Assembly: GCA_030512295.1 (NCBI GenBank)
Contig: JAULSR010000006.1
Coordinates: forward strand, 744,001-808,000
Length of the DNA stretch: 64,000 bases
Source: Bombardia bombarda
Lineage: Eukaryota > Ascomycota > Sordariomycetes > Sordariales > Lasiosphaeriaceae
Direction of reading: 5' to 3'
Numbering within the stretch: position 1 is the stretch's first letter; the number at the start of each line of letters is the position of its first letter. Position numbers and translations under genes: made by a program. Shown here one piece after another: positions 25,601 to 35,305 of the stretch. The notes beneath the pieces are model-generated. The model made no database searches. It saw only the letters and a list, made by a program, of their open reading frames with translations, and was not told the origin of the DNA.

Positions 25601-26591
25601 CACATGCCGTTCTCAAGTGATGACTAGGACCCTGCTGCAGAGCAGCCATTCCGAAGTCGGCAATCTTGACTTGGCCATTTGCTTTCAGCAGGATATTCTC
25701 AAACTTCAAGTCGCGATGGCAGATGCCGAAGGTGTGACAATAGTCGAGAGCTCTCATGACCTGGCGGAAATAAAAGATGGCCTCCTCTTCTCCCAAGCAA
25801 CCACGCCAGTTAATGAAGGCAAACATGTCTCCCTTTTCGATGTATTCCGTAACCATGTAGCTTTTTAACAGTCAGCAGAGCACGTACATTAGGAATTCTT
25901 GATCTTACATTTCAGAGCGATTCTCCCAGATGTCAACGAGCTCGATGATGTTCGGATGCTGGATAAGCTTGAGAATGGCAATCTCACGCTCTATTGCAAT
26001 TGGCATTCGACGAAGACCTCCGTCGGCACTCGTTGTCGGGCGTCGGTAGTCGATCGTGTCCAAGTTTGCCAGGCTGCCTGCTTGGCCGATATGAGCGGTG
26101 CTTTTGGATAAAATCTTGATGGCCACAAATTGATGGGTTGTGCAGTGCCGACCAAGACGGACGCGTGCCGTCGCTCCTTTCCCCAAAGTCTTGCCCAGTT
26201 CCCATGGTCCAATGCGAGTTTTGAGCTGTCTGGTACTGGACGCATTCGACGACACAGTGGAAAATTGGGAAACGCGTCGGGAATCAGCTGTATCGTACGG
26301 ATCTTGGACTGGAGCTGATGGGAGAGGGCTGATGGGAGCGGCCACTTCTGCAGCCGCAGCTCGTGCGTGACCGCCATAGCGCTCAGCAGAGAGCCTTTTG
26401 GCGGCAATAAGCGGTGCGCTATGACCTTGAGCAGTTTTCTTGGACTTCAAAGGCACGTAGTCGATATCGTCGACCTGATGCTGCTGATGCTGACGACCTA
26501 CGTTCGCAACAGCTGCATTGTTTACCCGCTTCGTCGCGTCACCCAATGGCTGCCGACTGATCGACATGCGGGTACTGCTTCGCTGTTCCAT
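22657..26591 (-). CDS. Ser/Thr protein kinase, Hsl1/Gin4/Kcc4 (Nim1-related) family
   Basis: Septin-ring and cell-cycle checkpoint kinase of the bud-neck family. Exons: 26591-25909, 25860-25138, 25082-22933 and 22877-22657; 3777 bp, 1258 aa. The kinase domain spans about residues 130-405: glycine loop LGKGATARVRLG (136-147), lysine in VAIK (159), catalytic loop CHRDLKFEN (His about 276), DFG (about 296) and APE. The middle 700 residues are disordered and Ser/Pro/Arg-rich. The last about 140 residues (from VEQNWLARLFRVKPATRYL) match the fungal kinase-associated KA1 type that binds acidic phospholipids, as expected for a cortical kinase. Intron 1 uses an AAG acceptor, and the last intron a GTCAGT donor; the alternative acceptor there gives an immediate stop, which supports the chosen one. 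Start chosen at MEQRSSTRMSISRQPL. Which of the yeast paralogues it matches cannot be decided here. Confidence 0.92.
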
Positions 26592-27900
26592 GATGATCAA
26601 GTTACAAGGAAGCAAGAGCTCGATGCATGTTTTTATCAGAGAGATGTGGGCCAGAAGCAATTGGATCACGTAGACCGAAGCACAGTGGGATGGATTTCTG
26701 TGTGTGAGATCGTACGGTTGGTGGGTCGGTAACTTGCGTCCAAGGAGCCGTGAGGGAACGGAGAGACGCGAGTGAGCAAGGCAAGCAAGTGCGACACTGC
26801 TGGAGGTAAGAACCACGAGGCGAATGGTGCACTATCCGGATGCCGGCTGGCAGTGAGCGAGGAATGCTGACTCTGGTGCAAAATATGAGAAGGGAGGGGA
26901 GTTAGACGGCAGGTTAAAGGCTGGCTGGAGGATGAAGAGGTTTCGGAGGGGTTCGGTACAGTTCTTTTGCGCGTGTTCCGGGTTTGATGTTTTGGTCGGC
27001 GTGGCTAGCAACTGAGCAGCTGTCGAGATGTGCTCGGGGAAGGAGCGAACGACCATAACAACACCTACACTAGACGGACGCAAGAGACATACGGGACCGC
27101 AAACATACCCGAAACCCCACATGAGCTACCTTGCCTATCGGTTGCCTAGGCACCGGTTAAAGCACTCACCCAATTCCCGCAGAGGAATGTCATTTTGTGA
27201 GCCAGTTTCTAGGCGCGGTTGCGTAGCAACATAGTTGACTGTCCACCTGCCTTTCACTGCTCGCTTCTACCTCCAAGGTAGTCCGCTATACCTGTGAGCC
27301 AAAATTCCCATGTACAGCGAGCAGATCCTGCCTGAAGGTACCTTGGTAAGGTAGGTGACGTAGGCTCTCGACCCAGGGCAGCACAACGCTCTTCAATTCT
27401 TGCCTCCTTGAGGGTTTATACGAGCTTGCTCAGCCGAGCCTATGCACTGGCATGTAGGCAATCATATATATCCCTAGATGGCCCACGCAGCTGACACTAG
27501 CGGAAAATAAGAGGATTGTTTGACTAAAAGATATGCGAGCACAAGCAGTGTTGACCAGCTAGCCTACTGGTAGGTAATCTTCATCCATTCCTCCAGGTGG
27601 TTGAGTAGACATAGCACACTCGTGATGCCTCTGTTGTATGTATGTAGAAAGAGGCCGTCTCAAGGGCCCAGACCAGTTGTTACGCTTGCGCCCGTAAACT
27701 CCGCACCCCACTGTAATCGTGCTAGTGTGGGCCGTGGGGGTGTGTCGATTGGCTGGGAGAGGGGGGGTGCGGGCAACTGGTCTGGTAATCGAGACTACAA
27801 CCTACCGGCGAGCTTGCACCCATAAAGACGTAAGTAAAACCAATCCCAAAAAAAAACTAATTTATATCAAGCGAATATTTCATCTGGATATTCCACGCTC
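26592..27900. other. Divergent promoter side of the kinase gene
   Basis: Left part of the 2.6-kb gap between two divergently transcribed genes, kinase (minus) and SMC5 (plus). Contains the kinase promoter and 5' leader, and a GGTACCTTGGTAAGGTAGG-type motif cluster at 27335-27358. No supportable ORF. Confidence 0.5.
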
Positions 27901-27910
27901 TACCAAGCAC

Positions 27911-28080
27911 TAATCAACCTGTCTAGCGTCTCGTCGTTCATCTTCCACAGCTGCGAGGTAAAGTCGATAGCAATGGCATTGCCCGTGTACCAGGTCGACC
28001 GCTTGCCCTGCAGGCCGTACATCTTGGTCATCCACCTAGCCCGCATCTCGGCCGGGGTGACACTAAACCAGATAAAAAAC
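27911..28080 (-). pseudogene. Orphan C-terminal coding fragment (gene remnant or missed last exon)
   Basis: On the minus strand, an open stretch of about 57 codons runs from just after an in-frame TAG to a TAG stop. It begins FFIWFSVTPAEMRARW, passes through KMYGLQGKRSTWYTGNAIAI, and ends with DETLDRLISAW. The composition (Trp, Tyr, Met, aromatic/charged alternation, GC-ending codons) looks like a real enzyme C-terminus. The bases before it (GTGACTCTAG) could be an intron acceptor. No matching upstream exons could be found on the minus strand between 28081 and 29186, so it is most likely what remains of a deleted or degraded gene. The family was not recognised with confidence; a flavin-dependent oxidoreductase is one guess, at low confidence. 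Confidence 0.45.
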
Positions 28081-29186
28081 TAGAGTCACTTCGCCTCGTC
28101 CCCCTATGCTGAAATTGGTTCCAATGCTACCTTATCTATGGCTACAATGGTGTTAGCTTATATCATGTTTCGCTCCTGTACACGCGGACTATCAACCGAA
28201 GGACAGTCTCTCCTTTTAGTAGGAAACAAGTACTTGAGATGGTGTGTGCCTGAAGGTGGAGAGGCCATGGAACCAGGCCATGATGCCATACCTGGCATTT
28301 TGTTTGAATCTACGCCGTGCCCCTTTTCTACCGCTCCAGAATTCCATGTCTACTATGTTACGGATCACTGGAAGTTCCCCGGACCTGTGCCGCAATCTAG
28401 CAACCGGTCCGGCCAGATCTCGTAATGACCAATAGCAAAGCGGCTTGAACCGACGTTGAACCAACGCTCATTCGGATTTCCAGACCGCGCCACGTTTTTG
28501 TGGATTTTTGTTCTTCTTTGTCGTGGCGGCATAACCATAATCGACAGATATATGATACTCTGAATCTCTGATGGATTGGCTTGCCCGCATACCGGGCAGA
28601 TACATATAGCACTGATTAGTGATTACTCAAGTATGCACGCCCGTAATGCCTAGTAGGGAGGGGACGGGGACACATGGAGCATCAATTTCACTAACAAACA
28701 CATATTCGTACCTGACCATGTTGAATGTTCAAGTCTCCATTCCCGTTAATGAAGTGAAGTCGAGACAAGAAAGTGGAGGCTGCTCGTTGGATGGACAGGG
28801 GGTATTGAACGCTTGGTCCCAAGAGCCACTGGTTGATGTTCACGCCCACGGGCCACGGGTAGGTACCTAAGGTGGGTACTTAAACGAAGCTACACCAGCA
28901 AAAAGAGCGTCGTCCCCACCTTTGTGCACCCTGGTGCCTTCCCCACTTCAAACCACTCTACGGATATCGACCAGGCGTTACTAAGGTACGTGCCCCAGTC
29001 ACCAACTTCGTTCGGATTGAAGACGCGTCGCGTTTTTTGCTTCAGCACGTGGCACGTTCGATTCTCCAGCCCCAGTTATTCACAAGTCAGGTCGTCGATA
29101 TCATTACCAAAGTCACACCTAGAAAGAGCTGGGACATCTTCAGCAGGACTTTCCGCTGCTTTTTGGTCCGTCAGGATCGCGCCAGG
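28081..29186. other. Upstream region of SMC5
   Basis: Non-coding sequence between the orphan fragment and the SMC5 start. It includes a TAGGTACCTAAGGTGGGTAC-type motif at 28858-28880. The SMC5 frame stays open upstream to about 29037, but no ATG occurs there before 29187. Short ORFs at 28138-28425 and 28619-28870 lack protein character. Confidence 0.5.
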
Positions 29187-32100
29187 ATGGCCAGCCGAAT
29201 CGCACACTGCAATCCCAATCCCCAACCCCACCTCGGCAGCAAGCGGAACAGCGATAGTAGGCCTGCACTCTATGCAGCCGACGACGACGATTCCTTCAGA
29301 AATTTGAATCTACGGGGTGGTGACGGCTCACAGGGCTACGATGACGAGGAGCCACCAGGACGGCGAAGGGTGGCCGCCTCCGCCTCACGACGATCGAATG
29401 GCCTGTCCAGCGCCGAGTTCCAGCCCGGAGCTATTCTTAGAGTAAAGCTTGAGAACTTTGTCACGTACGAAAAGGCAGAGTTTACTCTCGGCCCTAACCT
29501 GAACATGGTGATTGGGCCCAACGGCACGGGCAAGAGTTCTCTTGTTTGTGCCATTTGTCTGGGTTTAGGATATAACTCAAGTGTTCTGGGCCGTGCGAGC
29601 GCCTATGGAGAATTTGTCAAGCATGGGAAAGATGAATCCGAGATCGAGATCGAGCTCCAGAAGAGACCAGGAGATGCCGACAATTTCGTTGTTGGACTCT
29701 GCATAAGACGAGAGGATAACAGTCGAAAATTCACGATAAATAGCAACAGAGCGACACTCAAAGATATTCAGCAGCTGATGAAGTCCCTGAGAATCCAGAT
29801 CGACAATTTGTGCCAATTCTTACCTCAAGACAAAGTTGCCGAGTTTGCTGGTCTCAGCCCCGTCGATCTTTTGGAAAAGACCCTTCAAGCAGCCGCCCCT
29901 CAAGAGATGATAAAGTGGCAAAAGGACCTGAAGGAATACTTCAAAGAGCAGAAGGATGCCCAGCGTATTACCCGGGAAAGCAACGAGCATCTCCGGAAAA
30001 TGGAGGCACGGCAGCAAGTCTTACAAGCCGACGTGGAGAAGCTTAGGGAGCGGAAAGAGATCCAGACAAACATCGCAACACTCGAGAAGGTGCGTCTAAT
30101 AGTAAAATACAACGAGGCCCGGCGGCAGTACGGTGAAATCAAGAAGCAGAAGAAGGAATCGGAGCGGCACCTAAAGCGCCTCCAAGACAGCGCTGCCCCT
30201 TCGCTACAGGCAGTTGATAGGAAGCAAGACTACCAGGCCAAAGTCCAAACAGTGGTTGAGCATCGGAAGGTGGCATTGCGAAGTGCTGAAAGTACTGCGG
30301 ACGAAGCCGTCGCGCGCATCGAAGCTGCCGAGAGTCAATCTCAAGAGTTGAGCACAAAACACGAGGCCGAGAAGGCGGGTTTCGCGGCTAAGAAGCAGGA
30401 GCTTGCTCGTCTTCGCAAGAAGATCACCGATATGGAAGCCAGCTACAAGCAGGCGCCCAAGAGTTATGATCCCGTCGAACATAATCGAAAGATAGTAGGC
30501 AATCCCCTTGTCTGTGATTAAGCAGAAGCTCATCGTAGAGCTAACATATTGAAGCGAGAACAAGAGCATCTACAACGCGATAAAGGGACAGAAGCTGCAG
30601 ATGCTGGTGCAGAGGCTGCCAGGATTAGGTCTATTGCTACAGAAAAGAACAAAGAGCTGAAAAAGCTGTTGAATGAGATTGCCCTCCTTGAATCACAACA
30701 GGGCCAACTTCTCAACCAGCTGAGAAGGATTAGCCCAGATGTGGCCAAGGGGTGGGAATGGCTGCGAGAAAACCAGGGCAATTTCGACAAGGAAGTGTTT
30801 GGCCCTCCAATACTTACCTGTTCAGTCAACGACAGTCGCTACTCCGACCTGGTTCAGTCTGTTCTTCAACAAGACGATTTTTTGTGCTTCACAGCTCAGA
30901 CGAGAGAGGACCACAAAAAGCTTAGCGATCAGTTCTACGGCTCGATGGGACTTTCTGTCACGATTCGCTCTTGTTTCACGGCATATAGTTCTTTCAAGCC
31001 GCCTCTACCGAAAGCAGATCTTGTGAAGCTGGGGCTTGACGGCTATGTCACAGACTACCTGGACGGACCAGAACCGGTGTTAGCCATGCTCTGCTCCGAG
31101 AAGCGTCTGCATGCATCCGCGGTCTCGCTATCAGACATTTCTGATAAGGAGTTTGAGTCGATTGAACAAAGTGAAAGAATTAGTCAATTTGCGGCCGGAA
31201 AGCAACTATACCGCATAACGCGTCGGAGGGAATATGGGCCTGGAGCCGTCTCCACGCGAGTTACTCAATTTCAAAAAGGACGTTTCTGGGCAGATCAGCC
31301 ATCAGAGGCTACTGAGCAGACAGATCTGCGCCGCAAGTTGGACGAAATCAAGGGTGAAATTGGCGAGCTGAAAGTAACTTATGACGAAAAGACGGCCTTG
31401 AAGGAGACTCTAGACAGGGAAAGGGACGAGATTAGAGAGTTAATTGTAAGTCGTTGATTTCATTGTCGTCGGCTATCATCTAACATAGCAACAGTCGGAA
31501 CTCCGAAAGCAAAAGAATGAGCTTCAACGCGAGTGGAGCAAGTGGCAAGCAACTCCGGACAAGATAGGTATGTGGCTATTATAAAATTATGCTGGGTGGC
31601 ATTTTGTTAACACTGCTTCAGAGGCCGACAAAAAGGCACAGGGCCAGAAACAAGAAGAGCTCGCCGAAGCCAAAGCGCGGGTAAACAAGCTCGTCGAAGA
31701 CCAACATGAGGCAGTTCTAGAGAAAGTCAAGGCCGTTTTACGTCACGAAAAAACGATAGCCAACATCAGAAACGCTTACCAAGCTCTTCTTGAAGTCCAG
31801 ATTCTTCTGATTGAAGCTAAGTCAGATGTAGCAGCCCTTAAAGAAAAGAACAAGGCCATCACGGAGCAGCTAGAGGCCTCGAAAAGCATTCTAAAGGACC
31901 TCGCCGACCGGATGAATGAGCTCCATCGTGTCGCAACAGAAGCGAGGGAAGAGGTTAATGACTTCCTCCAAGAGGAAAACAGAGAGGAGTTATTGGCGCT
32001 AGCCAAGGACAAGACCCTCGAAGACGTCTCGCAGGAGATCAGCGCTAAGCAAGCCGAACTTGAGGTGATCCAGGCTGGTAACCCATATGCACTGGAAGAG

Positions 32101-32782
32101 TTTGAGAACTGGGCGGCCAAGATCGAGAGAGAGCGGCTGAACCACACAAACCAGGAGGCCAGACTCGTTGATCTTAACGATAAGATTGACCGCGTGAGGA
32201 CCCAGTGGGAGCCGCGGGTTGATGAGCTGGTGAGCCAGATCAACAATGCTTTCAGCTACAACTTCGAACAGATCAGCTGCGCGGGCGAGGTCGGCGTCCA
32301 TAAGGATGAGGACTTTGACAAGTGGGCAATCGAAATCAGGGTCAAGTTCCGGTGAGTCTCGTCCGTCCCATGGAGATATAACAATATTGAGCGCCGCTAA
32401 CCATTCGGCATACAGAGAGAACGAGACACTCCAGAGGCTTGACCAACACCGCCAATCGGGTGGTGAGCGTGCTGTGTCGACCATCTTCTACCTGATGTCA
32501 CTACAATCGATGGCTCAAGCGCCGTTCCGCGTTGTTGACGAGATCAACCAGGGCATGGACCCACGCAACGAGCGCATGGTACATGAGCGCATGGTTGAGA
32601 TTGCTTGCTGTGAACATACGAGCCAGTACTTTCTCATCACGCCAAAACTCCTGCCGGATCTACGTTACGACAAGCGCATGCGTGTGCATACCATCGTGAG
32701 TGGTGAATACGTCGACAACAAGGGGACGGAGAAGATGAACTTTGCCAAATTTGCCCAGATTCAGCGGCAGTTGATGGCCTAG
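29187..32782 (+). CDS. smc5: SMC5, structural maintenance of chromosomes protein 5
   Basis: Core ATPase of the Smc5/6 complex, which acts in recombination repair, replication-fork stability and chromosome segregation. Exons: 29187-30494, 30555-31445, 31495-31567, 31622-32351 and 32416-32782; 3369 bp, 1122 aa, normal for the family. The N-terminal ATPase half has Walker A GPNGTGKSS (about residues 110-118). The C-terminal half has the ABC signature QSGGER and Walker B FRVVDEINQGMD. Between them are two coiled-coil arms around a hinge (about residues 440-660). Intron 1 (30495-30554) is inferred because an in-frame TAA at 30519-30521 would otherwise stop translation. It has donor GTAGGC, branch site GCTAAC at 30540-30545 and acceptor GAAG, and is exactly 60 bp. 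The other introns have GTAAGT, GTATGT and GTGAGT donors. The start is the first ATG in the frame. XPF lies about 2.5 kb downstream on the opposite strand. Confidence 0.95.
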
Positions 32783-34440
32783 TGGAAGCGCGCTCGAGTT
32801 GCCAGAAGCCAAATTCTCATATTTGCGTATTGGGAAAACATTGGGGATCTAGGACGGAGGCGTCATAGGGATGGTTAGATGAGTGATGATTCACAGGTGG
32901 TCCAGTCCGTTTCATTGCACAACAAACGCGTTGAGGCAGTACAGAAGATGGTAAGCGCAAGCCAGACCCAAAGCATAGTTAAAATTTTGATGAGATGGGC
33001 ATCGATGTCTACGAAAAGCTCAATTGGCGGAATGATATAAATTCGATGTATACATAGTTTATTAGCCACTACCTTGGTCGTTTGCTGCCGGGTAGAAGGA
33101 CCCACGAGCGTGGTGCTAATCTTATAATACCACTGCAGCCGCCGAAGGTGGACACCCAGGTGGCTGCCTTTGTAGGGTTCATACCGTTGAACCCATGACA
33201 AGAGATGCCGGTGACTTCTATCTTTTAGTCTAGTCTGCTATTCACAGTAACTGGTCCACTAGATTAAGCCCGGTAGTGTAAAAATGGTTCCGGGACCACG
33301 GTTGCGGAGATGAAAAGAGTTTGGGAGTGAAAACATCAACCTCCATATGAAGGGCCAATCATAACCACCGAACGAATGAATGCTTCAGACTTGATCTTGG
33401 TCCTGATAGAATCTGCCAAGACGGAAAAGCGGCTTGCCAGCCACAGTCAGTTTCTGCGGCTTGCCGTCACCACTCGTTCTGTTTTGCTGTTGAGGCCCAT
33501 CCCATGACATGTCATGGAAGGCGGGGCCACATGTGGCGGACGGGGTCCGATGACGTAGATGACCCCACCAGTGGGGCAATGTCAAGAATGGATAAATGGT
33601 GAAAGCCACATAGGGCGGTGCGGGGCCATGTGCTGGAACGTTTCCTGTCACGTTCTTCCATCGTTGATCGCTATGCGCAAGAAGGCAGAGAATTAAATGG
33701 GACACAAAACTATGAATCCATGATGTAAGGTTCAGGCCCATCCTTGCGTATAAAGTGCAGACAGATACATAGAAATTCAAATGCCCCGTCCCTGATCAGG
33801 GTTTTGTGACACCATGCACGTGGGTTTGACATCCATCCCTGGCAGCGTCTACACTAGAAGACCGAGTTTGCTATTGATTAGTGCTGGAGATTTCGACTCT
33901 CGATGGGTCGGATTAGGGATGAGATAGCTTGAATGGCGTGGATGGCGTGAATGGCGTGAGATGGCTGGACGACGCGCGCCTGACATTTCTGCAAGTGACT
34001 GCAAGGAGCAACTATGGACGACGAGATTACTACTTCTTTTAGCGGCCGTCGTATGCAAAAAATGCCGTGGGGCTAGGATCGACCCAGACTAGGTTGAGCG
34101 ACCGGACGACAGCAGAATGGGGAACCATTAGTGGCTTGCAGGCCGTGCAGAGGTGGTCGGGAGCGGTCGAGTGACGTCATACGTCACCACCAAGGAAGAA
34201 GGAAGCAGTGACGATTTTGGGAAATACGAATGGAACAAACAGAAAGGAGAACGGGCCACAAGAGGATGAGGAAAAACTGAATATATCTACCATTGATCCT
34301 CTCAAACATTTTCCAATTCCTTCTCCCATCCACAACAACAACAACATCATCAATCATCACTACCACAGACATTGTCTACCGAACAACTAAACATCACCTT
34401 CAACAACACACAGAACCAAACATCTAAAACAACCTTCGAA
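32783..34440. other. Intergenic region between SMC5 and the 79-aa protein gene
   Basis: SMC5 3' flank on the left, promoter and leader of the small-protein gene on the right. A short 9-bp tandem repeat of ATGGCGTGA type lies at about 33932-33958. A CRE-like palindrome is listed separately. The leader just before 34441 is CA-rich (about 34320-34430), as in strongly expressed fungal genes. No supportable ORF. Confidence 0.55.
34172..34179. promoter_or_regulatory. CRE/ATF-type palindrome TGACGTCA
   Basis: Perfect TGACGTCA with a second half-site (ACGTCAC) immediately downstream at about 34181-34187. It is about 260 bp before the ATG of the 79-aa protein gene. Fungal bZIP ATF/CREB factors (Atf1 type) bind this sequence in stress-induced promoters, so stress control is plausible, but occupancy is inference. 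Confidence 0.5.
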
Positions 34441-34744
34441 ATGGGCGCCGTCGTATCTTGCGTACGTTTTTTCTCCAGTCACAAATAGCATACAACACAA
34501 CAATCAACTAATTATCCCACCACAGATTCAATCTGTGTTCCGCACCATCGGACGCACCATCATGGCCATCATCAACGGCATCGGTGGCATCCTCATGGCC
34601 ATCATCAACGGCGTCGTGAGCTTCCTCGGCATCATCGTCGGCTTCCTCACCTGCAACACCTGCGGTGGACGTCGCAGGCATGGCACGAGCCGCGGCATGG
34701 GCCGTAGGCACCATGGCCACACGACTACGACGAGTGCCATCTAA
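34441..34744 (+). CDS. Small putative N-myristoylated membrane protein, 79 aa
   Basis: Two exons, 34441-34461 and 34526-34744 (donor GTACGT, acceptor CAG), giving 79 aa. The first exon encodes exactly seven residues, MGAVVSC. Gly2, small residues and Ser6 fit an N-myristoylation signal, and Cys7 could be palmitoylated. Residues about 8-47 are strongly hydrophobic or amphipathic and contain an internal repeat (MAIING twice), followed by a CNTCGG motif. The tail is Arg/His/Thr-rich and basic. This suggests a lipid-anchored peripheral or integral membrane peptide. I recall similar small proteins in other filamentous ascomycetes but know no function for them. The intron placement directly after the lipidation signal, the CA-rich leader and the upstream CRE-like site support a genuine expressed gene. 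Confidence 0.82.
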
Positions 34745-35305
34745 TCACTGGTCAATCCATAGACTGATAGATGGTACTCGATGAGAGTGACCGATGACGA
34801 CACACACACATACCCACCCTTTTCTTTGGTTGCACTGTCTTTATAAACGCTTCTCCTTAGTTTTTCGACTACGGTACGATACGATACGACATGATTGGGA
34901 CTGGCTGGACGGCGGGGGGGAAGATGGAAGCAGCACGACGACTTGAGATACCCAGACTACCTTTTTTTTTGCTACTGTGCAGGAGGGGCAGGAGGAGAAT
35001 GGATCGGCTTGCATGCGCGCGTTTACGGCTTTATTTAGCATTTTGCTTTTTTATTACAACCTTCATAGACTGGGATGTGCCCTCAATCAAGCACTTTTCC
35101 AGACATTCTGAGACTAACCTTTCGAATTAGCCTTACTAGTTCATGATCATTGTTTTCGAATATCTGCAAGACGTTTGTTATGTTGTAATCCTATTATTCA
35201 GTAGGCGTTAAAGTAGAGATCTGATGAATCTATCCATGTCAAATATACAAATAAAACGCCCCCTTTCTGCCAGAAACATACGCCACACGAAAAAAAAGAC
35301 ACCGC
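34745..35305. other. Convergent 3' intergenic region
   Basis: Shared 3' flank of the small-protein gene (plus) and XPF (minus). T/A-rich near 35040-35300, as expected for 3' ends. No ORF supported. Confidence 0.6.

Noticed and set aside
28430..28460. B-box-like GGTTCAAGCC on the minus strand as a possible tRNA
   Set aside because: The surrounding bases do not form a T-stem and no A box or cloverleaf can be drawn. Other TTCAA/TTCGA words in the window also failed.
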